A stretch of 64,000 nt of DNA from Monosporascus cannonballus (Eukaryota; Ascomycota; Sordariomycetes; Xylariales), in assembly GCA_004154925.1 (NCBI GenBank), contig QJNS01000067.1:248001-312000 (forward strand), in the 5' to 3' direction. Positions 1-12,391 of this stretch are shown here, one piece after another. The number at the start of each line of letters is the position of its first letter. Within the stretch, counting starts at the first letter, position 1. A program made the position numbers and the translations under genes. Under the pieces are notes generated by a model, which was not told the DNA's origin, searched no databases, and saw only the letters and a list, made by a program, of their open reading frames with translations.

Positions 1-404
1 GACTTCCCGGATGACGGTGTAGAAGGCCGCCTTTCCAATTCTTGCCGAGAACTTGAAGGTTCCCGCTTGCTTGGAGGACCCGGGTAGCAAATTCCTTCAG
101 TGATGCGTGCGATGGCGGGAATCCTTCCTGGCAAGAATTTAACCTTCAGATGCTTTCCCCTACGAGCTTATGAGCCTCTAATACGGCTCTTTTGCAAGGT
201 TCATCGCGAGGGCGCCGTCAACTGGTCCTTGAGTGCCTGACGCGGAATGCCATGGTGCCGAGTGGCCTCAGTTACTGACTGGCCGGTTTTCACACCACCC
301 ACTGCAAGCTGGGGTTCTCTTCCGAGGGATGACGTGACCCTAGGCATGGTGAATACCCTCATATGCGTTATGTGATAGGAAGGTGTCAAAGAAAAGGCCC
401 CCAC
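1..404 (-). pseudogene. Pogo/Fot1-like DDE transposase, N-terminal remnant
   Basis: Two minus-strand pieces in different frames resemble the DNA-binding N-terminus of fungal pogo/Fot1 transposases. The first (404-201) ends in a psq-type helix-turn-helix containing TEATRHHGIPRQALKDQL. The second (about 190-1) contains GFPPSHASLKEFATRVLQ followed by LGKNWKGG, which is the CENP-B/Tc5-like helix-turn-helix of the family. Between them lie a frame change and an in-frame stop, so this copy cannot be expressed as it stands. The catalytic DDE part would lie to the left of the window. Family assignment rests on recognised motifs; the exact family (Fot1 or another pogo relative) is inferred. Confidence 0.7.
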
Positions 405-974
405 ATAGCAAGGGTCTTCGGATCATCGTTATTCCTTTCCGGAGCCTTGGAGTCCTATAGCAGTGGATCACCCACGCCAAGTCGGATCACCGTTTCCTAG
501 CTTCCTAGTTATCAATTTATCCTTAAAGCTGTGTATCTGCTCCCTAGTAAGTGTGACAGAAGGACGTATGCACGAGAAAACGCGGTCTCGAGACGTTGGG
601 TTGTTAGTGTGGAATGGGTCACGGAAGTCAGGGTGGGTACGGAAGTGACCCCATTCTGTCAAATGGCTTGTACCCTTAGCGCGTGTATAGTCTTCTGCAG
701 TTCAGTGATGGACCGCCAAGTCAATGTAGCAGCAGCAGTAAGCCGGCACAGATTCTGCATCTCGCGATGAGTGGAGCATCTACGTAGCATCAGTTCGCTT
801 GGGGCGGTTGCCTGGGATCATCCTCAGACTTTCGTAGCGATATTTCCGTAAAACGTTTCCCACCTTCGGCGTAGACTGCGAGACTTGGAAACAAAACCTC
901 AGCTTCTCGCTGCGACCTCCGATCGCTGTTCACTTCTTCACTATCTGTTAGCATTGATTTGGTTAATAGCCGCC
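405..974. other. Intergenic, upstream of carboxylesterase
   Basis: No gene was recognised between the transposase remnant and the esterase start. Short ORFs on both strands here have no recognisable domain. The stretch presumably holds the esterase promoter, but I see no specific element I can defend. Confidence 0.4.
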
Positions 975-2921
975 ATGGGAATACACCAACGCTTCTACAG
1001 CCGAGCGGTATGGGCACTATTCCTGGTTCCATTGGCCCATGCTACTATCGTCCACGGCGACGGTGTCGATTATCTTGGCGTGCAGAATACAACATCCGGG
1101 TTCGTACATCTCCCTGACAACAAGACAAGATGCTGTAATATTTAATCTTCTTATCAGAATCAATACCTTCTGGGCCATCAGATACGCTCAGCCTCCCGTA
1201 CAGGACCTGCGCTGGAGGGAACCTGTGCCTTGGCAGCCACTCCCTACGTACAACCGGACGCTTGTCAACGCAACAGTACCAGGACCGGCTTGTATTCAGA
1301 CTGATCCGACCCAGGAAGGGCCGCCACCGGGCATATATGAAGATGAAGACTGTCTGTTGCTCAATATCCAGACCCCTGTCAACCCAGTTTCAGATAGCTT
1401 ACCCGTTCTCGTTAATATCCATGGCGGAGGTAAGCATGTTCCCGATTCATGACCGGCTGCGCATACGAACCCTTATTACTTAATTGCCTCTTTCCGGGGC
1501 TAACCACGTCCAGCCTATGTCATAGGTCAACAATCTCTATCTACAGGTGATAGCTTGGTCTACCAATCGAATGGGTCTATCATATATGTCGCTCTGCAGT
1601 ACCGCTTGGGCCCGCTAGGGTTCCTTGGAGGCGATGAGCTACAAGAAGACGGTACAGCAAATGCAGGTCTTTTAGATCAGCGTCTAGGACTAGAATGGGT
1701 TCGCAAAAACATTCATTATTTTGGCGGTGATCCATCCAAAGTTACAATCACTGGTGGGAGCGCCGGCGGAGGGTCGGTCACTATGCAAATGGTCATGTAT
1801 GGCGGCAGCCCCGACCCTCCATTCCGTGCCGTCATCGCTGGTGAGTAGGGCAACAATAGACCATAACGAAAGTGACTGCTAACTATCTCATGAGACTACC
1901 CGTGGTGGGCTCCACTTTATAACGAGACATGGGTCAACGAGCAATACTCGCTATTCCGGGAGTCCGCAAACTGCTCAACCCTGTCCTGTCTACGTGGTCT
2001 CCCTTTATCAGATATCAAGACTGCAACGAATATTTCCTATGAGAAGGCATATCTGAGTAAATCTTTCGCCTATGGAACCTATTACTGGGCCCCGGTAATC
2101 GACGGCGACGTTATCCAAGACCACCCGCTCACGGAATATCGAAACGGGCATTTCACCAAAGTTCCCCTCATGGTCGATCGTAACTTTTGGGAAGGCTTTT
2201 ATTTCACTAATACGTCTCTCAGAACTGTAGAAGACCTTCGTTCGGACCTTTCAGCCCTATGGCATGATCCCGATCAGCAATACGCTGAAACTGCCCTGAC
2301 ACTCTACCCAGAGTCGTCCCACAATGTAAGCAATCTTCAGGACCTTGTCTATTACGAACAGCTCAAGGCGGCACTGGGGGCCGAGTCTCTGTCGGATGCT
2401 TTCGTCCGACGGTCTCTTCTTTACGGCGACGCCACCATTAACTGCCCAACCACGTATATCGCCCAATCCGTGGCTGATGCCGGGCTGCCAACCTTCAAAA
2501 TGGTCTTCAACGCCAGTTTTCAGCTCCACGGAGCATCCTACCCATCTCTGTACTCCGACACCATTAACAGTACGCCTGTCGCAATACCTCATTGGGCATG
2601 TCGGACTTTGGTTACTAACATCTGATCTCTGAAGCCGATGGGTCACTCACTTTCAGTGGCATTTACATTGACGGCAATGCTACGCTCGCAGAAATTATGC
2701 GTAGCTACTGGATCTCATTCACAATAACCCAGGATCCCAACAAATTTGCGAGTGAGGGGCCACAGATCCCATCGTGGCAACAATATCGATCGGATGAACC
2801 GAACATTTTGTGGGTGGGCAAATCAGAGATCCAGACCATCAGCGACCCTGATCTTTCTGCCAAGTGTCAATTCCTTCAGCTAGGGCGTGAACGGGACCCT
2901 GAAGAGTGGCCTCAATGGTAG
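975..2921 (+). CDS. Secreted type-B carboxylesterase/lipase family protein
   Basis: Five exons: 975-1099, 1158-1429, 1547-1840, 1895-2569, 2635-2921, giving about 550 residues, normal for fungal type-B carboxylesterases (alpha/beta hydrolases cleaving carboxylic esters). ATG 975 has a good context (gccgccATGG) and starts a hydrophobic signal peptide; an in-frame ATG at 885 would add 30 residues. Family marks are AIRYAQPPVQDLRW, EDCLLLNI, the oxyanion HGGG near residue 130, YRLGPLGFL, LLDQRLGLEWV and the nucleophile elbow GGSAGG with Ser about 204. Two points are odd. The family usually has Glu before the serine (GESAGG), here Gly. Where the family has the catalytic His (GTFHxxDL-like) this protein reads GASYPSLY, placing Tyr about 446. 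Activity may be changed or lost. The last intron could instead start at 2600, but that would be only 35 bp, so 2570 is preferred. Confidence 0.87.
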
Positions 2922-4739
2922 GCGATATGTTGAGCTAAGGAGCTCGGTATTGGCTTGATCTTCAGCTTTCAAGGGCCAACCCACACTTGTCTTCAGTTGC
3001 CTCAAGCCCTGAAACAAAGGAGCCCTGGAGCTCAGGACTAAGCTCAAAAAGCACCGATTTGGTGTTTCGTTCGATTCTTTACGGTTCTGTAGAGCTCTGC
3101 TTGTTCGTTATATAAGGGTGGGTTTCCTCCACTCTGTACACTTAGAGACAGGGACTACAGCAGTTAGTTGGCTATCAATCTTCGCAATTGTTTGAACAAG
3201 CTTAGTCTCTACCATGGTGTCACTTGTAGCCATCAGTTGGACGAATCCAAAATGGTCACCAAGTGGGCTTCTTTGTTCAGATTCGGTATGTTCAAAACGT
3301 GCTTGAGACCAGGCAACGTAAATAAAACTACCCCTGCCTAGACACCTCATATATGACCACATTGAATATATGTGTAGGGCTGATTGAACTTGAATGACAT
3401 CATAAGTTGTTTGAATTTTACAGGTATCGTCTCCACATTTACTGCGGATGGTCTAGGAAGATGGCTATATCTGATAATTTGTGTGGATAACTTGCTCTTG
3501 ATAACTTTTGGCTGCCCGTATACTTGGTTACGACAGTCTTCGTCTAGGATACATTGGTTGAACCGTTTGCCTTGTCGTCGAAAGTCATCAGATTAGCTTT
3601 TCACTATTCTATCGACCTATATAGATTGGTACGCCAATATTAAATCTAAGCGTTGCGAGAAGGACGGCCTAAATCGGCCAGCCATGGTCGCCATAGCCCC
3701 TATTTAAGCATCACTATAACAGATCCGTCACCACTTATATATATTAAGCCACCGATAGGAAAAAAGAAAGGAGATAAGCTCAAGCTCTCTTTATATTGGG
3801 TCTTCATTTAGTCTTCGTAAGGGTCAGAGCTCCCAGAAGCTAGGTCCTCATAGGGGTCGTTGAATAGCCACCCTGGTCGAGGGTCGACGAGACCCATGTC
3901 AGGCCTGGCCCGTTACACATCTAGACAGAGCCAAAAAGTTACACCGGCCGATTGTGTTCTCCTAACAAGCCTCTTAACGAGCCACATGATGTTAAACGAT
4001 AGGATCGAGGCGTTCCATTTATTTCATGCGTGAGTCTTCATAACTTTCATAATGTATGGGCTCAGCCACGTGCCCAATATTTGACTGGCCCGAGCCCAAG
4101 CAAGAGCAGTAAATGTGCGATACCCGATTAATCGAGCACCCCACGTCGATATAACACAGGAGTCGTGTAGGTTTTTGCTTGATGAGGATCGCTAGGCACA
4201 GCGAGCGTCTGTGCTGCTTTCTTGTAGGAATGAACCTGTTGATGGAACCATGAGTAGTGCCTTAGCTGTAACTAATACTTAGTACCTATTTGCAGTGGTA
4301 GGACTGCAGTGTGTGGACAGGCGAACCTAGTGGCTTATCATTACACTAGGCCTGACTATCTCAACTGCATCTTAGCTTTATGGCGTTTTTGACCAATCAC
4401 AACTCGCCAAACCACCAAAATAGGAAGTGATAACAAATACTCGCAACAAACTATAGCAGCTAAGATACTAAAATATTAAGATTATACAGTGGGGTTGCAT
4501 TAGAAACGCAAAAAATCCACATTTTCTGGCCGGCCCCTCCAATTTTCTACCTTCTACAACAACATCCTTTAACTTCAACCATAGCTAACGTACGCAAAAA
4601 AAAGTCCAAAAAAATCGCGAAAACATACCACGCCTCGCACGAGAAATAGGATATGGTCTGCAAAAAACGTAGGCAAAAAAGCTAAAGAAATCGCAAAAAA
4701 AGTACAGTTAAGCCTTATATATAGGGTTTATATGTTACT
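2922..4739. other. Gene-free transition into AT-rich DNA
   Basis: No convincing gene. A short minus-strand ORF (3362-3108, 84 codons) and a plus one (3384-3596) have no recognisable motifs. From about 3.6 kb the DNA becomes TA-rich, consistent with RIP. At about 4487-4510 tacagtggggttgcattag resembles the start of a pogo/mariner terminal repeat, but no partner was found. Two related A-rich blocks (about 4588-4624 and 4669-4704), both starting acgta(c/g)gcaaaaaa, form a diverged direct repeat. Confidence 0.5.
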
Positions 4740-4867
4740 GTTATGGCTGTACCATACCATTACGCCACCAGGGCAAAAGATCGGTGGAATGATCGCAATT
4801 TGTGGCAATCATCCTGGTGCTTACAGCTGCATATATACTGGAGCTTTTACGGGTGACCAGGCCGTAA
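4740..4867 (+). repeat. Left copy of 130-140 bp inverted repeat
   Basis: The stretch from gttatggctg to the end motif ttacgggtgaccaggccgtaa is repeated in inverted orientation at 21629-21768. Shared blocks include gtggaatgatcgcaat, caatcatcctggtgctta and gggtgaccaggccgtaa. Outside these limits similarity drops. The pair could be terminal repeats of a large element later invaded by the gypsy retrotransposon, or two independent copies of a short repeat family. Confidence 0.65.
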
Positions 4868-4886
4868 CATGGAACTTCTGCATTCT

Positions 4887-4891
4887 CAACA
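4887..4891. repeat. Target-site duplication (left), CAACA
   Basis: CAACA directly precedes the 5' LTR and reappears directly after the 3' LTR at 11650-11654. A 5-bp duplication fits integration by a Ty3/gypsy integrase. Confidence 0.8.
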
Positions 4892-5298
4892 TGTTATGAC
4901 CTAACGGTCTTGGCTTCTTTTCAGACGGTCGGAACCACGAAAAGGTCAGTTCCGAACCAAGCCAAGACGTCACGTGACTGGCTTAAAGGTTTCAAGGCGC
5001 CAAGCACCTTGAGCCCCTTAAGCCAGCAGAAAAAGCTTAAAGGGCTTAACGGGCTTAAGGGTTTAAGCCGCTTAAGCACCTTGAGCCAAGGTAAGGATAT
5101 ATACGTTTATTATTTTTATAATTTAAATAATTTCAGTTTGTAATATTTATTAATATTAATTATTTGTAATACGGTATTTCCGGTATTAAAAAACGTAATA
5201 TATTACTATATTTATTATTTAAATTCTTACGATATTCTTGTTAACATAAACCTGTCGACTTAAAGTTTAATAATTGGTTAAACCTTATAGCCGTTATA
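4892..5298 (+). repeat. 5' LTR of gypsy element
   Basis: 407 bp, starting TGTTATGACC and ending GCCGTTATA. The first 200 bp stay fairly GC-rich and carry repeated CTTAAG-type units plus an imperfect inverted repeat (cttggctt...aagccaag). The last 200 bp are AT-rich. The 3' LTR aligns end to end at equal length, and most visible differences are C/T or G/A, as RIP would give. Confidence 0.88.
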
Positions 5299-8200
5299 CG
5301 TTACAAACTTTTATTTAATAATACCGTTAAATTCTGAGCAATATTTAATATTATTAAAATATCGATCAATTTTTAGGAAACCCTTATTTAGCAGCTTTAG
5401 GTTCGAATTCGGGAGCTGGAAAGAAAAGTTCGACAACTTAAGGTTACGCCATTTGCTCAACTTTTTTTCGCCCGCATAAAGCTAAAAAAGCTAGAACCTT
5501 ATAATGGAAAAAGTAACCCTTAAAATTTTTTAATTTAGGTACGAATTTATTTTCGTTTCCTAAATCTTAATAACCTAGCGGATATGGTTTTAGCAGTAGG
5601 AATATACCTAATAAGAAATACGGTTAATTAGTTTAAACTTATTATGAAAAACTTCCTAAAAATAAGAGAAATAAATAAGGAGAATTTTATTAATAAGATT
5701 TTTTTAACTTATACTAATTTCGAAAATAAAGTACGTAATAATTTCGGCAATTCGGATAAAAAACGATTAACGGCTTAATAATTTCTATAATTCCGATAAA
5801 AAAACCTGCGTCTAAGTACGCCGTAACCTTTAAAAGTTTTGCGGTTAAGGCCGGATAAAAAAACGATAAAACCGATATCCTTATTAATATATTTTATAAA
5901 AAGTTAAAAGACAATATAAAAGATAAAATTATTCGGATTAAAGAATTAATTATCTTAAATTGGTATATTATAAAAATAATTAAAATTAACAATTAATAAT
6001 TTAAAAAATAAAAACAATTTACCTTACATTCGGAATATAAATCCAATTAAGGGAAAAAACGAGATGCACCCCTTACTTTTTATAAAACGGCGCCAGAATT
6101 TATGGAATTGGGCGTTACTTATAAATAAAATTAAAGCCAGATTAAATACTTTAATTATAGCAAAATGGGATATAAGGCTTATAAATATAAAAAGCCCAAA
6201 AAGCCACGATAAAATAATTAAACTCTTATACCGGAAAAATAATCCAAAAATAATTAAGGAAACGATAATAAGGTTATTAACATAATCTAAGTCAAATACA
6301 TAACAAATTTATAGCCAAAGATCCAATAAGGATTATTACGATAAGAAATTCGACGAAAGATATGAAAAGCCAGGAAGCTGGTTTAATAAATATTACGAAC
6401 ATAGCAAGAAACGTTATAGGGATGGCTATACGAATACCGGGATTAGATAAAAGAACTTTGCCCCGGAATATCCGATCGATACGGTAAAATGCATATTATA
6501 TACTGTCGACGACGAGAATATCCCGATTACGAGAAATAGAAATAACATATTTATGTACGAATTACCCGCATATATTACGAAAAATTCGACTTTTCAAACT
6601 GTACCGGGCATAATAAAAATAACAAATAATGGTATCGATAATTTCGAACCATAGCCCCAAAAGATATCCAATAACTGGCCGAAATAAAAAGTTAGCTTAA
6701 AAGAAAGTAATATCCGTAGAAAAATTATTTTTATTATTATGAATAATATAACTATTAAACGGAAAAAAAGTTAATTTAACGTACGGTTAAAAAATATTAT
6801 TAAAAAGTTATTACGAACTTTTATTATTAATTAATATTTACGGTAAATTTCCCAAAAAAATTATTAAAAAAGAAATACGTTAATTTATAGGAGATTTTTA
6901 AAACGACAATTAGGATAACGTATAATAGGATATAGTTATAAACATAAAAAAACAATTTATTTAATAAGAAAAGGAATTAAAACAGAACTAAAAGTAATTA
7001 ATACCGTTTAAAGGAATAATACGCCGGCAATAACGCTAAATATAACAATTTAATGCATTAAATAAAAAAAACATAAGTAAAGTTCGACAGATTTAAACAA
7101 AAGTTAAAAAAAAATTACTTATAAAAAAGCCGCAAAATAACGAAACCCAGAAAAGTTAAAGGGAACTCCTAAAAAAGTTTTAAATGCGATAATAGGAAAT
7201 ATTAACGACTTTATTACTTGGACATATAAATCGGAACGTATTAGTATACTATAATGGTAAATTACGGAGCTTTGGGCGGGAATTATATTGCATTAAATAT
7301 AGTTAATAAGTTTAAACTGTTATAAAGATATAAATTAAAACCTTATATAACGACGAATATCAAAAATTAAGAATTCGCTTACGATAACGGAAAAGTTATA
7401 TGCGAAATTAATTATTTCGAGATTTTTATTAAAAGATAATACCAAATAATTAATTTCGATATCGTTTTATTTAGGAATTACGATATAATCTTAAGATTAC
7501 CATAGATACGTTAATAGGAAATTTTAATTAACGGCGGAACTGGCCAAATAAAGTTCGTTTTATTTTTTATTGATAAACGAAAAAAAATTTAAGATTTTAA
7601 TATTTAATTGATAATAATAACGAATGCAGGTATAAGAATACGATAAATACCTTATTACCTCAAGGAACAAAATATAAAAAAAATAAGTATTAAAGAAAAA
7701 TACGAGGTATTGTTATTATTATTAAAACGAAATTAAAGCAATTAAATAATAATTTGAAATAATAAAAATAATTACTTAAAAAGTTAAAAGATTTAATTAA
7801 TATATTATTATAATATTATAGATACGAATAACTTTTTAAAAAGGAACTTGATACGAAATTATTAGAACATAACGAATAAAATTTTAAAATAATTTTGAAA
7901 AAAAAGATTTTCGATAAAGTTTTATCTTATTTATAATCTTAACGGAAACTAATTACGTATTTTTAGAGAATATCTGAAAAATTGGTTATAAAAAGGATAA
8001 ATTCGACTTTCGAAATTATTAATAGGATACCTTATATTTTTCGTACTTAAAAAAATAGGAAATTGCGATTTGTAGTTAATTACCGATAATTAAATAACGT
8101 TATTATTAAGGATTAAATATTATTATTTTTAATTACGGAAATAAAAAACTGATTTTACGGAATTAAATAATTTATAACATTCGACCTTAAAGATAAATAT

Positions 8201-9613
8201 AACCTTATTAGGATTAAAAAAGAATATAAATAGAAAATAGTTTTTAAAACGAAATACGGATTATTTAAGTATTTGGTTATATTAATAGGATTTACGAACG
8301 TATTAGTAATTTTCCAGCAAATGGTAAATTATATATTACGAAAATACCTTAATATTTTCGTCGTTTGTTACCTCGACGATATTCTCATTTTCTTAAAGAC
8401 GGAAAAAGCATACGTAAGATACGTTCATAAAGTTCTTTAAATTTTACAGAACGTAAGGTTACTTATTAACGTAGAAAAAAATTAGTTCTATATATAAAAA
8501 ATGAAATATTTGGGATATATTATTACCTTAGGATATATTAAAATAAATTCTAAGAAAATTGCTATAGTTATAGAATAGCAAACGCCAACGATAGTTAAGG
8601 AGGTGTAGGTATTCCTTGGATTCGTTAATTATTACAGGAAGTTTATTCGAAATTTTAATAAAATAGCCATACCTTTAACGAATTTTACGAAAAAAAAAAG
8701 AATTTAAATGGACGCCAATTACGGAAAAAGTATTTCAGGATATTAAGAATACGATTATTAACGAGTTAGTATTAATTATGTACGATCCAAACCGCCTTGT
8801 TAAACTAAAAACCGATATTTCGAATTATGCGTTAAACGTAATAATCGGATAACGAAATAGTTAAAGCAAATTATATTTTATTATATTTTTTTCGTACAAA
8901 TTAAAAGGAACCGAATTTAATTACGGTATTCCAAATAAGGAATTTATGGCTATTATTATGGTATTCCGAAAATTTAAATATTTTTTAAAGGAAAACTTAT
9001 ATTAGGTTAAGGTTTATACGGATTATTAAAATTTTACCCGATTTATTACGATTAAAAAGTGTACAAAATAAAAATTCAAATACGTAAAAAAATTAACGAA
9101 TTTCGATTTCGTTATTACTTATAAAAAAGAATCAGAAAACGGTAAAATAAATGCTTTAAGCAAATAATTAAACCTTGAAAAAAATTAATTAAAGATAACC
9201 ATATAATTTTCGATACCATTATAAAAAGATATTTACGCTTACGACAGATTGCGACGATTCGGGCAATACCTAATAATATATATCAGAAAATTTAATAATA
9301 TAACGATAACTTTTCAAAAAATTAAAAAACGGACAAAATATAAGTTTTAAAAAAATACCAAAAAGATTTAGTACGAAAGATATACGAACATTAGTTATAT
9401 GGATATTTAGAGATTTATAAAACCTTGAAACGATTTTAACATATATATTTTTTTCTTAAAATAAAATTAATAATATAAAAAATTATACGGCAATACGATA
9501 TTTACGTTAAAATAAAGGCCCGACGATATAAGCTATACGGAAAGTTATAGTTATTATTAATTATAAAACGACCATAATACTTAGTTACGTTCGACTTTAT
9601 TACTAAATTTCTT

Positions 9614-9823
9614 ATGTCAAAAGATTTAATTACTGGAATATATTACCATAGTATTTTCGTAATCGTCGATCGATTTACAAAATTTTTCTATTTTTTACCA
9701 TATTATAAGGATATAAACGCCGAACAATTAATATACATTTTTTTCAAATATATTTTCAGCATATACGGATTACTAATAGAAATTATATTAAATAAAGGAT
9801 TAACTTTTGTATTAAAATTTTAA
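9614..9823 (+). pseudogene. Integrase core fragment of gypsy element
   Basis: This 69-codon open stretch reads like part of the rve integrase core: IFVIVDRFTKFFYFLPY corresponds to the conserved segment around the first catalytic Asp (usually VVVDRLTKxAHFIP), and a downstream GLLIEIILNKG matches G-x-P-x-x-I-x-S-D-R-G with the second catalytic Asp changed to Asn. It is a surviving fragment inside a dead element, not a gene of its own. Confidence 0.75.
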
Positions 9824-11226
9824 TAAAATTTGAAAGCATAAATCGACCTAAATTATAAATTATTTAAGATATTTAAACCTTAGACGGATAAATAAATTAA
9901 ATAAATAAATTAAATGTTAAAATTTTATTTACAATATTATATTAATTACAAATAAAATAATTAAGTTAAAAAATAACTAATCGTATAATTAATTTATAAT
10001 ATTAATTATTATAAAAGTATTAAGATAATATTTACAAATGCAAATTTTAATTTTATTTTAAAAATTTATAAAAAAGTACGCAATAACGGTCCAATTAATA
10101 TTAAAATTATTTTTACGTTAAAATAGTTATAATAGTTATACTAAGAAATAAAAACAAAATTAAAATTCGTACGGAATTAAATAAATAAATATTATAATTA
10201 AAAAAAGTTAAAAAAATTAATTTTCGAAAAAGGAGAAATAATTTTCCTCGTTATCAAAAATATTTAAATAAAGCGACTTAGCAAAAAATTCGATTTTAAA
10301 TATATCGGTCCATATATAATCGTTAAAAAAAATCTCAGAAAATAATTATTAATAAAAATCTTTACTAAAAATCAAATTTTATCCAATTTCTTACATTTTC
10401 GTATTTAAATTAGTAATAAATATAATTAAAATATATATAATATAAAACGATATAAAAATAAAAAACGAACGAATATATAACGTAAAGAAAATTTTCGATA
10501 TATAAAAACAAAACGGATTTACTTAATATTTAATCAAATAAAAAAAATACATAAATTCCGAAAATACCTGGGAACTTGCTAAAAACCTTATTAACGCCTA
10601 ACGTCTATTAAAGAACTTTTACTAATAACGACAGGCGCGTCCCAGTTAAAAGTTAACTAGTTAATAACCGGGATATCGAGCCAATCGGCCGCGGCCTACG
10701 TTAACGTAATAGCTATAACGGCGGCCTTTAATTATTCTTATTTTTTTTCGAAACGCTTAAATTTTTCCATAACTTCCGCATCCTAAATACCGCGACGAAG
10801 TATTTCCATACCACGACGACGAAGTAACTGCCTTTATTTTTGCAAACGATCAAACTTATTGGCGGCGGTACGCAACGTTTTACGAACTTATTCCTTTTTA
10901 CGTTTTAAACGGTCCTTCTTATTAAAAAGTTTTTGGTATTCGGTTTCCGAAAAATCAAAAACGTTATAAGGACCCCCATAATAAATATATCGCGCATACT
11001 TTAAAAACTTTCGAATAATTTTATATTCCGCACCTTTTTTTTCGTAACGGGAACAAAAAGGTATTTTAAAACCAAAATATTTAATATATTTTAAAAGAAT
11101 TAAAACGTTAATACGTTTATAGGAACGAGATTTTTCGATTCGGCCTAATATGATAAATATGTAAAAAGGAAAATTATTTACCGAAATTAATAAACAAATA
11201 ATTTGATCTTTAGAGATAAAGATTTT

Positions 11227-11239
11227 GAAAAGGGGGAGA
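11227..11239 (+). other. Polypurine tract of gypsy element
   Basis: The purine run gaaaagggggaga sits a few bases before the 3' LTR, where LTR elements carry the primer for plus-strand DNA synthesis. It is a G-rich island in otherwise AT-rich sequence. Assignment is by position and composition. Confidence 0.65.
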
Positions 11240-11242
11240 TCG

Positions 11243-11649
11243 TATTATAACTTAACGGTTTTGGCTTCTTTTCAGACGGTCGGAATTATGAAAAGGTTAG
11301 TTCCGAACCAAGCTAAGACGTTACGTAACTAGCTCAAAGGTTTCAAGGCGCCAAACACCTTAAACCCCTTAAGCCAGCAGGAAAAGCTTAAAGGGCTTAA
11401 CGGGCTTAAGGGTTTAAGCCGTTTGAACACCTTAAGCTAAAGTAAAGATATATACGTTTATTATTTCCATAATTTAAATAACTTTAATTTGCAATATTTA
11501 TCAATATTAATCGTTTGTAATAAGATATTTCCGGTATTAAGAGATATAATATGTTACTATATTTATTGCTTAGATTCTTACGATACTTTTGTTAATATAA
11601 ACCCGTCGACTTAAGGTTTAATAGTTGGTTAAACCTTATAGCCGTTATA
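11243..11649 (+). repeat. 3' LTR of gypsy element
   Basis: 407 bp, the same length as the 5' LTR and alignable along its whole length. It starts TATTATAACT where the 5' copy starts TGTTATGACC, so the terminal G has become A, a RIP-type change. The equal length argues that few indels have occurred since insertion. Confidence 0.88.
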
Positions 11650-11654
11650 CAACA
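11650..11654. repeat. Target-site duplication (right), CAACA
   Basis: Right-hand copy of the CAACA duplication flanking the gypsy element. Confidence 0.8.
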
Positions 11655-12391
11655 GGCAATTTTAAAGTACTATGTAAAATAACAGGCGAGGATTTATATA
11701 AAAAGGGGTATAAAATAAACTGGAATGAAAAAAGCCATTCGTAACAGACATCGCAATAGAAAAAAACAAGTAGGAAAAAAACAGTATATAATTATTCTTT
11801 AGTTAAACTTAAGGATAAATCATTAACTAAACAACTCAGTTAGGCGACAGAGGCATATTTATACTTATCGAATTCTAAGGATTAAACGGTGAGAAATATA
11901 ACGTTACAAGTGTTAATGTTAATTTAAAAGGCATTTAGAAAGGATATATAACGTCTATAATTACGGATACGCTTACGCGTACGAATTCAGACCTTTCCTG
12001 GTCATTCTAGCTGGTACTTGTTGGCGCTTATAACTTTGCCGGATAACAGCAAGTCGTTGAGATGGCTACTGGGCTTTTCAGCCAGGACAAGGACCAAGTC
12101 TTACTGCATTAGTAAGGTTACTGCTAGGTGTGGTTTATGCCGATAGTAGCGGCGACAGGTGCCTCTCGAGTGGATCGAGATCTTGGGGTCATATGAGAGG
12201 AACTCTTAACTGTGAACGAGCTTACGCGTTCGCTCAACTTGGGGGAAGTCCTTCATGGTCTGATATTATCTTCAGATCACGTGGTGTGGGGAGGCCTGCG
12301 CAGTTGCAGCTGTTGATAGAAGATACCTTCTGAATTGTGGATAAAAATCTGCAATGGAGGCTCTAGCTCGAGAGTCGAAGAGACACTGCAT
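11655..12391. other. AT-rich to normal-GC transition, no gene seen
   Basis: AT-rich sequence gives way at about 11.95 kb to near-normal composition. A 67-codon ORF (12130-12333) has no recognisable domain and is likely chance. This is the 3' flank of the GST gene. Confidence 0.4.

Larger units (their letters stand above)
4892..11649 (+). mobile_element. RIP-degraded Ty3/gypsy LTR retrotransposon
   Basis: A 6758-bp element with two 407-bp LTRs, a CAACA target duplication and a purine-rich tract just before the 3' LTR. Domain remnants appear in gypsy order. They are a possible zinc-knuckle region near 6556-6600, reverse transcriptase near 8050-8400 with the active-site YLDDIL at 8369-8386, an RNase H start (KTDISNYAL) near 8810, and an integrase core fragment at 9614-9823. 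RT-RNaseH-integrase order identifies Ty3/gypsy rather than copia. The internal region is extremely AT-rich with stops in all frames, the expected result of C-to-T mutation by RIP. The copy is non-autonomous and dead. Confidence 0.9.
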
